Source: Tubiluchus corallicola (Eukaryota; Priapulida; Priapulimorpha; Priapulimorphida; Tubiluchidae). From it: a stretch of 64,000 nt of DNA. The notes beneath the pieces are model-generated. The model was not told the DNA's origin. It saw nothing but the letters and a program-made list of their open reading frames with translations, and ran no database searches. Below are positions 61,059 to 64,000 of the stretch, one piece after another. The position numbers were made by a program, and so were the translations under genes. Within the stretch, counting starts at the first letter, position 1. Every line of letters starts with the position of its first letter. Location: assembly GCA_030141605.1 (NCBI GenBank), contig JAQGDQ010000734.1, positions 1 through 64,000 of the forward strand, written 5' to 3'.

Positions 61059-62031
61059 GTCATAACTTCTAAGTGGGTAGCATGTGTTGACTTTCTTTCT
61101 TGTCTGTGGTATTTTCTTCTTCTTTAAATAGCTTAAGTTGTACATTTTCACATTCATACACTTTCTCATTTATTCATTATCATTTATTTCAACATTCGTT
61201 ACAAGTAAAAGTGCATTCCGTTATAATCACACTTACATTAAAGTCAAAAAGTCTAGTCATGGAGAACACCACTAAAGCGACTTACCTTTTGAAGCCACAA
61301 TTTTTCAACAAGAAACAGTGCATTGCAGTGCCACCTATAGTAATGTTTTGAGTTTAGTTGAAGAGAATGATACTTTAACTTTTGTTTCAGATTCGGACGT
61401 GGACGAAAGACGAGGGAAAGGATAAGGCCCGTGTGACACTGATCAAGCCTGACCAGACGACAGCCAAGGTGGAGAATCTCAAGCCTTTCTCGGAGGTTCA
61501 CGCAGAAATTGTGGTTTACAACGGCGTCTATGAAGGAGAGCCCAGCGAACAAGTTACATTTGAAACACCGGAAGGACGTAAGGACAACTAGGCTCATATA
61601 CACTTGTTACAGCATTCAGAGTGCTAATAAAAATAGACATACAGAATTGTAAAAAACAGACATACAGCCTGGTGAAAATAGACATACAGAATTGTAAAAA
61701 AACAGACATACAGCCTTGTGAAAATAGACATACAGAATTGTAAAAAAACAGACATACAGCCTGGTGAAAATAGACATGCTGACTGGTAAAAAAGAGACGT
61801 ATTTAGCGGAAAAACAGACTTATTCACAGGTAAAAACAGGCATATTTAGTAGTAAAAATAGATGTACTAGATTGCTGTATTCATTGTGCTGTAATCGTTT
61901 CTTCAGCTCCTGGTCCAGTCAATGGTCTACAAGCTTACCCAATTGGATCAAATTCAATGTTGTTAGAGTGGCAGAAACCCATGGAACCGAATGGTAATCT
62001 CACTGGTTATGTGATCGTGTACCGGACTACG
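24012..62031 (+). CDS. Nrg: L1CAM/neuroglian-family cell adhesion molecule, split gene (5' exons; 3' part outside window)
   Basis: Whole-gene entry; exons follow separately. The spliced exons give a secretory signal, six Ig domains each with its cysteine pair, FN3-1, FN3-2, then either a mucin-like terminal exon or FN3-3 and half of FN3-4. All splice phases are compatible (coding lengths sum to 2545 nt, phase 1, after FN3-2; 994 codons to the last visible exon). Members of this family are axonal and glial membrane proteins with 6 Ig plus 4-5 FN3 domains, a membrane span and an ankyrin-binding tail, acting in homophilic adhesion and axon guidance. Neuroglian-like landmarks are PSKNPDNVRGNGTTPNNLVI in FN3-2, FVGYK-IRTWT in FN3-3 and the FETPEG-PPGPVNGL linker before FN3-4. 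Assignment to the family is secure; one-to-one orthology and the symbol are inferred. 5' noncoding exons and promoter were not identified. Confidence 0.93.
24128..26429. other. Nrg: Intron 1, first part
   Basis: A short CT run follows exon 1 (24166-24190). From about 26140 to 26200 a minus-strand B-box-like string (GGTTCAAATCCCG) suggests a tRNA-derived SINE scrap. No further exon is recognised, and the phases of exons 1 and 2 need none. Confidence 0.5.
26430..26895. repeat. About 108-bp minisatellite, 4 copies
   Basis: Units contain GATGACTATCTCCACGTGG and GTCAGCACTCTGGACTTGGG. The first copy is the most diverged. It lies within intron 1. Confidence 0.93.
27620..27790. mobile_element. Inverted-repeat element C (short)
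   Basis: ATGTTTATTGAGCGTTTCGAC at the left is mirrored by GTCGAAACG ... GCTCAATAAACGTG at the right. A stem of about 20 bp flanks a loop of about 60 bp, resembling the GTCGAAACGTT ends of element A. Lies in intron 1. Confidence 0.6.
27791..29064. other. Nrg: Intron 1, middle part
   Basis: Holds a short imperfect repeat of GCAGCAATGCAGTATGGCAG at 28488-28600 and otherwise nothing recognisable. Confidence 0.4.
29065..29655. repeat. 23-bp minisatellite, about 20 copies
   Basis: The unit is GTCACTTGTGTACGGATTGC plus CGT (or TCGT/TCGA variants). A stop-free unit whose length is not a multiple of three leaves all three + frames open for 155-207 codons, so these open frames are not coding evidence. 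Irregular founder copies with CACAAGT lie at 29075-29190. Confidence 0.96.
29656..31143. other. Nrg: Intron 1, late part
   Basis: AT-rich with an AAATAAA-type tract near 30420-30500. No gene recognised. Confidence 0.4.
31144..31996. repeat. Duplicated segment A, original copy (includes start of exon 2)
   Basis: This stretch contains a (CATT)n-like tract at 31255-31400, about 500 bp of unique intron and the first 43 nt of exon 2. It recurs almost base for base at 36104-36944. The intact exon 2 that continues past 31996 marks this as the source copy. Confidence 0.93.
31954..32071 (+). CDS. Nrg: Exon 2: Ig1, first half
   Basis: Acceptor is TTTCTTTCAG at 31944-31953, donor TTAAA|GTAAGT. Entry phase 1, exit phase 2. 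It encodes VSTPPSLLNQSEQDV, then the Ig B-strand cysteine in WSLTCEG, ending in NKLK. With exon 3 it forms Ig1 (about residues 37-136). The STPP start resembles the pre-Ig1 proline motif of neuroglians. The first 43 nt of this exon and about 0.8 kb of the preceding intron are duplicated at 36.1-36.9 kb. Confidence 0.9.
32178..33490. repeat. 42-bp minisatellite, about 31 copies
   Basis: The unit contains GTTAGTGTTAGATTGTCAAC and CCTTTCTGTAATGAACG. A 42-bp stop-free unit yields a 450-codon frame on + and a 343-codon frame on -, both periodic and coding for nothing recognisable. It lies in the intron between the two Ig1 exons. Confidence 0.97.
33491..34282. other. Nrg: Rest of intron 2
   Basis: Contains about 300 bp (33640-33960) related to sequence at about 40270-40345 (shared words around CTTTGCTTAAGT and GCTGTYATTTTCAT), so probably a dispersed, decayed element. 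Confidence 0.4.
34283..34464 (+). CDS. Nrg: Exon 3: Ig1, second half
   Basis: Acceptor GTGAACAG, donor GGCT|GTAAGT, phases 2 to 1. It carries the C-strand tryptophan (FRWKKDG) and the F-strand DAGEWQCEVSNGRG motif, the typical D-x-G-x-Y/W-x-C signature, which completes Ig1. The exon is GC-richer than the surrounding intron, as are the other coding exons here. Confidence 0.92.
34597..35035. repeat. About 90-100-bp tandem repeat, 4-5 imperfect copies
   Basis: Units share GGGTTGCCAGATAT, AGCTGATTTGTTGATAAAAA and CTACTGACTTGGCAATCCA. Lies in intron 3. Confidence 0.88.
35237..35730. mobile_element. Non-autonomous DNA transposon (MITE) with TA duplication
   Basis: The left end CAGTGCACACTCGTTACAAG-AATCA and right end TGATTCTTATAACGAGAGTC-CACTG are imperfect inverted repeats of about 25 bp, directly flanked by TA on both sides (35235-35236 and 35731-35732). 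CAGT-ends with a TA target are typical of the Tc1/mariner/pogo superfamily. It is 494 bp with no transposase frame. Its last 67 bp recur at 36950-37014. Confidence 0.82.
35664..35886. repeat. Duplicated segment B, first copy
   Basis: It runs from inside the MITE's right end into the first units of the 35-bp array. It is repeated at 36950-37170, immediately after duplicated segment A'. Confidence 0.88.
35819..36110. repeat. 35-bp array of exon-4-acceptor-like units (about 7)
   Basis: The unit is CTATTAACGGCTGTTGTTCT plus TGTTGTTGTTTACAG. Each unit reads TTGTTTACAG|CTATT, the same as the real acceptor and first bases of exon 4 at 37202. Confidence 0.93.
36104..36944. repeat. Duplicated segment A', second copy
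   Basis: A near-identical copy of 31144-31996, differing by a handful of substitutions and small length changes in the TTTG and CATT tracts. It lies in the intron before exon 4. Confidence 0.93.
36901..36944 (+). pseudogene. Truncated copy of exon 2
   Basis: Carries the exon 2 acceptor (TTTCTTTCAG ending 36900) and the first 43 nt, then breaks into the copied MITE end. There is no donor and the Ig1 cysteine is lost, so it cannot replace exon 2. Confidence 0.9.
36950..37201. repeat. Duplicated segment B' leading into the exon 4 acceptor
   Basis: Copies 35664-35886, then two more 35-bp units with TTACAG|CTATTAA, and ends with the genuine exon 4 acceptor. Confidence 0.88.
37202..37308 (+). CDS. 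Nrg: Exon 4: Ig2, first half
   Basis: Acceptor TGTTTTTACAG|CTATTGG, donor GCACAG|GTAAGC, phases 1 to 0. It encodes SIGDFPPAEKKEYVGEKGDP and the B-strand cysteine in FKLECGDVPES. Its acceptor lies at the end of a 35-bp tandem array and its donor at the start of a 53-bp tandem array; both arrays repeat the splice-site sequence itself (see findings). Confidence 0.9.
37309..37713. repeat. 53-bp array of exon-4-donor copies (7)
   Basis: Starts at the real donor of exon 4. Each unit carries AGGCACAG|GTAAGCAATATT and, before it, CTTTCCTCCTCAG. GT sites lie at 37359, 37412, 37465, 37518, 37571 and 37624; the last unit (37677) is altered to CACATGTAAGC. The first unit is 50 bp, the others 53 bp. Confidence 0.95.
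37714..38477. other. Nrg: Intron 4, middle
   Basis: AT-rich; 38300-38440 resembles a decayed element end (TTTATTTTATTGCACCAGG). No exon recognised. Confidence 0.4.
38478..38948. repeat. 47-bp minisatellite, 10 copies
   Basis: The unit contains TGTATTTGCTGCACATGTTT and ACAAAGCTTGTACAAGTTTG; ACTTGTACAAGT-type palindromes recur in each copy. Confidence 0.96.
39077..39575 (-). mobile_element. RTE-type LINE, internally deleted 3' fragment
   Basis: The minus strand encodes KVHKEVVRPALIYGLEAASL, then EMRMLRWMVGITRRDKIRNN and NIRGTVKV, the post-catalytic RPALxYG...EMRMLRWM...IRG motif series of RTE elements. The left 120 bp match the 3' end of the copy at 14440-14790, with the intervening C-terminus deleted. 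Its other end carries the conserved GGATGCCCTTCCTGACCCTA segment. Confidence 0.87.
39576..40489. other. Nrg: Intron 4, last part
   Basis: AT-rich, with probable dispersed-repeat debris (40260-40345 resembles 33880-33950). No gene recognised. Confidence 0.4.
40490..40712 (+). CDS. Nrg: Exon 5: Ig2, second half
   Basis: Acceptor TTTGTTCAG, donor GCAG|GTTAGT, phases 0 to 1. It encodes IMWTVGAEAGNLDTLPD, the C strand with Trp, then YDGKGNLYFSYLIAED and the F-strand cysteine in QSYACTLYS. Arrangement and spacing match Ig2 of the L1 family (about residues 137-246). Confidence 0.92.
41117..41605. repeat. Compound minisatellite with 49- and about 68-bp units
   Basis: All units share GGCCAGAGTCAACCACATGT and AAAAGTTTGTTTGTCT; some also carry an extra AACTGTGGCTAAGAACTTTG block. 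Lies in intron 5. Confidence 0.92.
41606..42060 (-). mobile_element. Retrotransposon C-terminal zinc-knuckle remnant
   Basis: The minus strand reads ILSHVQLVETGRWANVPRER then RLCLCGEIQTDEHFLCECHE. The C-x-C...E-x-HFL-x-x-C pattern is the C-terminal cysteine/histidine motif of several LINE groups. It ends close before the exon 6 acceptor, so part of the acceptor region is transposon-derived. Confidence 0.7.
42116..42218 (+). CDS. Nrg: Exon 6: Ig3, first half
   Basis: Acceptor TTTTGTTTTCAG, donor GGATA|GTAAGT, phases 1 to 2. It encodes DAEINGRRPRIHYKEENVLA and the B-strand LRGGNVTLTCIFSGY. There is one N-glycosylation sequon (NVT). With exon 7 it forms Ig3 (about residues 247-342). Confidence 0.92.
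42300..42405 (-). mobile_element. tRNA-derived SINE or tRNA pseudogene
   Basis: The reverse strand contains a perfect RNA polymerase III B box (GGGTTCGAGTCCT, complement of 42327-42339) about 35 bp after an A-box-like TTCAGTTGATCG. It is not a clean cloverleaf, so a SINE head is more likely than a functional tRNA. Lies in intron 6. Confidence 0.65.
42833..43017 (+). CDS. Nrg: Exon 7: Ig3, second half
   Basis: Acceptor GGTAATTTCAG, donor GAAT|GTAAGA, phases 2 to 1. It encodes PAPDVEWRRTSGELPSGRHT (C strand with Trp) and TDDAGMYECIGANGQGS (F strand with Cys), typical of an I-set Ig domain. A 39-bp minisatellite begins about 85 bp after the donor. Confidence 0.93.
43100..43575. repeat. 39-bp minisatellite, about 12 copies
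   Basis: The unit contains GCCTCCGCTGACGTAACTGG and AGTTTATGACTTTTCT. Being 13 codons long, it is open on both strands, which explains the periodic frames there. TGACGTAA occurs in most copies. Confidence 0.95.
43576..44419. other. Nrg: Rest of intron 7
   Basis: Bases 43580-43890 resemble, with many changes, segment A of intron 1 (shared words such as CATTGAAATAAGCCTAACTTT and AATGAGGCGCT), i.e. an older relative of the sequence at 31500-31840. A B-box-like GTTCAAACCC lies at about 44359. Confidence 0.6.
44420..44557 (+). CDS. Nrg: Exon 8: Ig4, first half
   Basis: Acceptor TTTCTCTTTTAG, donor AAAG|GTTTGC (a weaker donor), phases 1 to 1. It encodes SAPYWVDEPENTVASVGESL and the B-strand SIKCEASGNPEP. 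The C-strand position, normally Trp, is Phe (YEFFKDG). Exit phase 1 allows direct joining to exon 9 or to the microexon at 45043. Confidence 0.92.
45043..45063 (+). CDS. Nrg: Candidate 21-nt alternative microexon in Ig4
   Basis: It is flanked by a good acceptor (CTCCCCTAATTTCAG, with a nearby branch-point-like CTAAT) and a GTGTGT donor. Length is 21 nt, entry and exit phase 1, so inclusion adds seven residues (ESGDTLD with the shared G) between Ig4 PLNDK and AAGDFDS without changing frame. Its 5' end shares CCGGCGAC with exon 9, suggesting a short duplicate of that exon's beginning. L1-family genes are known for small alternatively spliced exons, but this one rests only on splice signals and frame. 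Confidence 0.55.
45400..45558 (+). CDS. Nrg: Exon 9: Ig4, second half
   Basis: Acceptor GTATTGCAG, donor CTTG|GTAAGT, phases 1 to 1. It encodes AAGDFDSRIIIQGPKRNELI, then DLDTAVFQCKATNKHG with the F-strand cysteine, and closes with the G strand FYVNVL. Ig4 spans about residues 343-441. Confidence 0.92.
45559..46464. other. Nrg: Intron 9, first part
   Basis: No exon or recognisable repeat. Confidence 0.4.
46465..48904. repeat. 54-bp minisatellite, about 44 copies (2.4 kb)
   Basis: The unit contains GTTAGCTGAGTGTGAAACCG and TGGTTTTGTTTCTGTATGTG. Edge copies are diverged (first two carry TGTCATTATTACCTGAGATG), the centre is nearly uniform with alternating AGACG/AGGTG and TGTGAATG/TGTTAATG variants. 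The 756-codon minus-strand open frame is a consequence of the 18-codon period. Confidence 0.97.
48960..49120 (+). CDS. Nrg: Exon 10: Ig5, first half
   Basis: Acceptor TTGTTTTTAG, donor GGAG|GTAAGA, phases 1 to 0. It encodes AIPPKWMKKPEKVYELINNN, GELHCETFGMPKS (B-strand Cys) and KVVWFKDKKKL (C-strand Trp). It follows directly on the 54-bp minisatellite, with only about 55 bp between array and exon. Confidence 0.92.
49528..49648 (+). CDS. Nrg: Exon 11: Ig5, second half
   Basis: Acceptor TTTTTCTACAG, donor AGAA|GTAAGT, phases 0 to 1. It encodes IMENGNLQINGVKFSDRGNY, then LCNASNTFGSENSS and the G strand TKVIVR. The DRGNYLC F-strand motif is canonical. NAS and NSS are glycosylation sequons. Ig5 spans about residues 442-535. 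Confidence 0.93.
49820..50115. repeat. (ATTC)n-like degenerate microsatellite
   Basis: TTCATTCATTCA words with TTTATTTATCCATGCATTCA interruptions in a larger period of about 70 bp. Lies in intron 11. Confidence 0.9.
50438..50545 (+). CDS. Nrg: Exon 12: Ig6, first half
   Basis: Acceptor CGTTTGCAG, donor GTTT|GTAAGT, phases 1 to 1. It encodes KKTVFEDVPYKQQAEKGENV and the B-strand EFKCSAKGDQASRIIV. With exon 13 it forms Ig6 (about residues 536-645). Confidence 0.92.
50603..50955. repeat. 44-bp minisatellite, 8 copies
   Basis: The unit contains TTTGACCATTTGATTTTGGT and AATTTGACCGGATAGTCC. Lies in intron 12. Confidence 0.95.
51316..51537 (+). CDS. Nrg: Exon 13: Ig6, second half
   Basis: Acceptor CTCATTTCAG, donor CTCG|GTATGT, phases 1 to 1. 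It encodes SWQKDGKPVSFIGRI (C-strand Trp), then YEDRGEYTCTVTTYSDGS (F-strand Cys) and a G strand ending TAKLSVL. The RGD integrin motif found in Ig6 of mammalian L1 is absent here. Confidence 0.93.
51538..52423. other. Nrg: Intron 13
   Basis: Contains a G-rich run near 52262-52282 and otherwise no recognisable feature. Confidence 0.4.
52424..52600 (+). CDS. Nrg: Exon 14: FN3-1, first part
   Basis: Acceptor CACCTATCACAG, donor GACG|GTACGT, phases 1 to 1. It encodes GPPDPPTDVELKECLDHTAD, then ITWEPGSDNDSPIKNF and IQHNTAWEPDNW. This fits the first FN3 repeat of neuroglian-type proteins, with its early Trp and the NDSPI turn. Confidence 0.93.
52855..53745. repeat. Higher-order satellite: 64-bp units in 192-bp blocks
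   Basis: Basic units contain GCTGTAACTGATGGATTTCG and TTTTTGTAAGCACATCGTGG. Three distinguishable units (TGACTTTCTG, CACGATTTTTTG and GTATGGCTGTAATTG variants) form 192-bp blocks repeated about four times with near identity, so the array grew twice: first by unit, then by block. Lies in intron 14, inside FN3-1. Confidence 0.94.
53812..53850. repeat. Short interstitial TTAGGG run
   Basis: ATTAGGGTTAGGGTTAGGGT and degenerate neighbours. A telomere-type motif, only three to four units; another pair of units lies at about 15015. Confidence 0.7.
54139..54332 (+). CDS. Nrg: Exon 15: end of FN3-1 and start of FN3-2
   Basis: Acceptor CATTTTTCAG, donor GGGAT|GTACGT, phases 1 to 0. FN3-1 ends with the Tyr/Arg core SPWAQYTFRIIARNEIGNSD. 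A linker (ATPAARPSKNP) is followed by DNVRGNGTTPNNLVISWD, which opens FN3-2. This junction is among the best conserved parts of the L1 family and is the strongest single support for the assignment. Confidence 0.95.
54333..55596. other. Nrg: Intron 15, with possible DNA-transposon debris
   Basis: Sequence words around GATCCGG recur at 54566-54630 and 55410-55470, roughly inverted, and may mark ends of a decayed element of about 0.9 kb. The minus-strand frames between (54603-54857, 55047-55256) are not recognisable to me. Confidence 0.3.
55597..55834 (+). CDS. Nrg: Exon 16: rest of FN3-2
   Basis: The preferred acceptor is TTTGAAG|GAG because it keeps the spacing SWD-EMEMLEQNGPGF expected for this domain; using the AG three bases later would only drop one Glu. 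Donor is GACA|GTAAGT, phases 0 to 1. It encodes FFYQVEYKPHGAGDDEW, then DTYQPYDIRVEAHNDMGS and ends VGYSGED (residue 848). Its phase-1 exit can join either 57203 or 60550. Confidence 0.94.
55862..55945. repeat. Short 29-bp tandem repeat, 2-3 copies
   Basis: CACATACCCCTGTGTGCTTTT then AGCCT is repeated immediately after exon 16. Confidence 0.8.
56161..56235 (+). mobile_element. Tigger/pogo-like transposon left-end fragment
   Basis: CAGTGTTCCCTTACTTATCG, CGGG..., then CCCGCGATAAGTG and CCGCGAAGTAGGGAC is the typical hairpin-forming left end of Tigger-type elements. No matching right end is found nearby, so it is probably a solo fragment in the intron before exon 17. Confidence 0.55.
56236..57202. 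other. Nrg: Intron 16, up to the exon 17 acceptor
   Basis: No exon or clear repeat. Confidence 0.4.
57203..59523 (+). CDS. Nrg: Alternative terminal exon 17: Ser/Thr-rich mucin-like tail
   Basis: The acceptor is a T-rich run ending TTTTCAG at 57202. Entry is phase 1, exactly that needed after exon 16, giving KSNYISVPSPLPSPSS and an open frame of 772 codons to TAA at 59521-59523. A frame this long by chance, in phase, behind a good acceptor and not a tandem repeat, is unlikely. The tail has a Pro/Ser/Thr linker, ten heptads at 57364-57573 (pattern M-S-D-T-x-S-x), a long Ser/Thr/Ala region, ten more heptads at 58690-58899, and about a dozen NxS/T sequons in 59038-59395 spaced mostly 10-11 residues apart. 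It ends SPLLFNFWIILEFGNGTRPF-GST; the hydrophobic piece is short and not terminal, so neither a membrane span nor a GPI signal is convincing. Spliced product would be 1621 residues. It could also act as an internal cassette through phase-1 GT sites at 59408 or 59498, both weak. Confidence 0.8.
59524..60549. other. Nrg: Presumed 3' UTR of the exon 17 isoform, then intron
   Basis: About 250 bp of T-rich sequence up to AATAAA, then AT-rich DNA up to the exon 18 acceptor. No coding exon seen. Confidence 0.45.
59776..59781 (+). promoter_or_regulatory. Polyadenylation signal AATAAA after exon 17
   Basis: The hexamer lies about 250 bp after the exon 17 stop codon, followed by T-rich sequence. It supports 57203 onwards being a terminal exon. 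No transcript evidence is available, and AT-rich DNA yields such hexamers by chance. Confidence 0.5.
60550..60674 (+). CDS. Nrg: Exon 18: FN3-3, first half
   Basis: Acceptor CATGCTTTTCCAG, donor ACAAG|GTAGGT, phases 1 to 0, so it joins exon 16 directly (split codon AAG). It encodes KPEVIPQEFQVARVLGPREA, then EFAWKKVENDVSKI and GAFVGYK. The FVGYK/IRTWT junction corresponds to the F-x-G-Y-x-I-x-x-W motif in FN3-3 of neuroglians. Confidence 0.93.
61001..61055. repeat. (AT)n microsatellite
   Basis: Uninterrupted AT dinucleotide run in the intron between exons 18 and 19. Confidence 0.98.
61391..61577 (+). CDS. Nrg: Exon 19: FN3-3, second half
   Basis: Acceptor TTTTGTTTCAG, donor GGAC|GTAAGG, phases 0 to 1. 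It encodes IRTWTKDEGKDKARVTLIKP, NLKPFSEVHAEIVVYNGVYE and ends with the conserved FETPEG linker. The reading frame through the donor stops after KDN. Confidence 0.93.
61625..61855. repeat. Imperfect 46-bp tandem repeat, 3-5 copies
   Basis: Units share AAAATAGACATACAGAATTG and AAACAGACATACAGCCTGGT; the rightmost copies are diverged. Begins just after the exon 19 donor. Confidence 0.85.
61907..62031 (+). CDS. Nrg: Exon 20: FN3-4, first half (last exon visible)
   Basis: Acceptor GTTTCTTCAG, donor ACTACG|GTAGGT, phases 1 to 0. It encodes PPGPVNGLQAYPIGSNSMLL, EWQKPMEPNGNLTGY and VIVYRTT. The second half of FN3-4 and everything after it (remaining FN3, membrane segment, ankyrin-binding tail) is not in the window; nothing resembling the next exon is seen up to 64000. 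Confidence 0.93.
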
Positions 62032-62504
62032 GTAGGTAACATTTATACCTTAAAACGCTGTTAGGCTAGAATAAATTAGGTAGTGGTTAGATTGAATGAA
62101 TTTAAAATTCACTGCGTTGAATAAAATTGTTAACGTTATTTCAAAATAGTTTGCTTTGGCTTGAATTGTGCAGAAAATGTAGCAGATAGAATGATCTTTC
62201 TATAATATCATTAATATAATTATTATGAAACAATTTCCGACTGTTTTTTCAGTGATTCTTACCTTCTTAAAATTTTTAGTCATTTTTCTAAAAATATCAT
62301 TAATATGTTACTGTTATTTATTATTCATCTAGTTTAAAACCATTATGGCCTTACAGGTACATGCAACTTTTGCTTCTTTTTAGTTTTGCTGTTGCATAAG
62401 CAGGTTAATTTGTTAGCTATTGTGCTTTTAATTAGTTAATTTTACCCATAGAGTTCTGCTTTTTTAATTTTTTCATTTTGTTTGTCCTAAATTTGCATAA
62501 TTTT

Positions 62505-63700
62505 ATTTTCTGTAATTGTTTGCCATCAATTTAATTTTGATCTATTTTCCTTCCCATAATTGTTTGCCATCAATTTAATTTTGATCTATTTTCCTTCTCA
62601 TAATTGTTTGCCATCAATTTAATTTTGATCTATTTTCCTTCCCATAATTGTTTGCCATCAATTTAATTTTGATCTATTTTCCTTCCCATAATTGTTTGCC
62701 ATCAATTTAATTTTGATCTATTTTCCTTCCCATAATTGTTTGCCATCAATTTAATTTTGATCTATTTTCCTTCCCATAATTGTTTGCCATCAATTTAATT
62801 TTGATCTATTTTCCTTTTCATAATTGTTTGCCATCAATTTAATTTTGATCTATTTTCCTTCTCATAATTGTTTGCCATCAATTTAATTTTGATCTATTTT
62901 CCTTCCCATAATTGTTTGCCATCAATTTAATTTTGATCTATTTTCCTTTCCATAATTGTTTGCCATCAATTTAATTTTGATCTATTTTCCTTTTCATAAT
63001 TGTTTGCCATCAATTTAATTTTGATCTATTTTCCTTCTCATAATTGTTTGCCATCAATTTAATTTTGATCTATTTTCCTTCCCATAATTGTTTGCCATCA
63101 ATTTATTTTCGATCTATTTTCCTTCCCATAATTGTTTGCCATCAATTTATTTTCGATCTATTTTCCTTCCCATAATTGTTTGCCATCAATTTATTTTCGA
63201 TCTATTTTCCTTTCCATCATTGTTTGCTATCAATTTAATTTTGATCTATTTTCCTTTTCATAATTGTTTGCTATCAATTTAATTTTGATTTATTTTCCTT
63301 TTCGCAATTGTTTGCCATCAATTTAATTTTGATTTATTTTCCTTTTCATAATTGTTTGCCATCAATTTAATTTTGATCTATTTTCCTTTTCATAATTGTT
63401 TGCCATCAATTTAATTTTGATCTATTTCCTTTTCATAATTGTTTGCCATCAACTTAACTGCGGTCTATTTTCCTTTTCATAATTGTTTGCCATCAATTTA
63501 ATTTTGATCTATTTTCCTTTTCATAATTGTTTGCCATCAATTTAATTTTGATCTATTTCCTTTTCATAATTGTTTGCCATCAACTTAACTGCGATCTATT
63601 TTCCTTTTCATAATTGTTTGCCATCAATTTAATTTTGATCTATTTTCCTTTTCATAATTGTTTGCCATCAATTTAATTTTGATTTATTTTCCTATTCTGT
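62505..63700. repeat. 44-bp minisatellite, about 27 copies
   Basis: The unit contains CATAATTGTTTGCCATCAAT and TTAATTTTGATCTATTTTCC. The 3' half is more variable (TTTCGATC, CTTAACTGCG variants). Lies in the intron after exon 20. Confidence 0.97.
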
Positions 63701-63734
63701 TCCTTATTTCATGATAATAATATTTGTTCGCCGT

Positions 63735-63890
63735 GCTGAAATTACTAGACTTACTATTTAGGGATGGCAGACTGGATGGCCATTTGGTGTTTCGCCATCC
63801 TGTCCTCCTTAAATTTTGTAACTTATTGTTATATACTATTCTGTGATTGTTATTTTGAAGACAAATAAATTATTATTATTATGATTGGCT
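63735..63890 (+). mobile_element. Probable LINE 3' tail
   Basis: GGATGGCAGACTGGATGGCC followed by a short hairpin-like stretch and a terminal AAATAAATTATTATTATTAT run, which is how many LINE 3' ends look. No coding part is attached. Confidence 0.45.
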
Positions 63891-64000
63891 TATCGGAATG
63901 ACTTGTTAAAATGGTAACCTTACTATATTGATGATGCCTGACCAGCTTAGACTATGATTAGATGAGGCTAATTTGAGCATCCTAATGCGCAAGTACTGTT

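Overview
This is eukaryotic (metazoan) DNA: AT-rich, intron-dominated, full of microsatellites, long minisatellite arrays, decayed non-LTR retrotransposons and small inverted-repeat elements. The only protein-coding gene I can support is on the + strand. It is a split gene for an L1CAM/neuroglian-family neural cell adhesion molecule, running from a signal-peptide exon at 24012 to at least 62031 and leaving the window unfinished. Six Ig domains followed by FN3 domains, neuroglian-like landmarks at the FN3-1/FN3-2 junction, LINE fragments of animal types, and a short TTAGGG run suggest an invertebrate bilaterian, possibly a lophotrochozoan. I cannot name the species.

Layout. 1-24 kb: no gene recognised. 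It holds microsatellites (CT)n, minisatellites of 29, 51, 94 and about 140 bp, palindromic elements, a reverse-transcriptase scrap, an RTE-type LINE tail, and an L2/CR1-type LINE tail just upstream of the first coding exon. It is upstream flank and/or 5' intron. 24.0-55.8 kb: sixteen exons encode signal peptide, Ig1-Ig6, FN3-1 and FN3-2 (848 residues). Splice phases agree at every junction, and Ig boundaries lie at phase-1 introns, with one further intron inside each Ig domain. A 21-nt in-frame microexon candidate (45043-45063) lies inside Ig4. 57.2-59.5 kb: one 2.3-kb exon, in the correct phase to follow FN3-2, encodes a 772-codon Ser/Thr-rich tail ending in TAA, with an AATAAA 250 bp further on. 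60.5-62.0 kb: three more exons encode FN3-3 and the first half of FN3-4, in the same phase and therefore alternative to the 2.3-kb exon. 62.5-63.7 kb: a 44-bp minisatellite; the rest of FN3-4, later domains, membrane segment and cytoplasmic tail lie outside.

How it works together (inference). After FN3-2 the transcript can either use the 2.3-kb terminal exon, giving a 1621-residue protein with no obvious membrane anchor and a long glycosylatable tail containing two blocks of ten heptads, or skip it and continue into FN3-3 towards the usual membrane-bound form. Other unusual points are exon 4, whose own acceptor and donor are multiplied in tandem arrays on either side, and a nested duplication that copied the start of exon 2 into the intron before exon 4.
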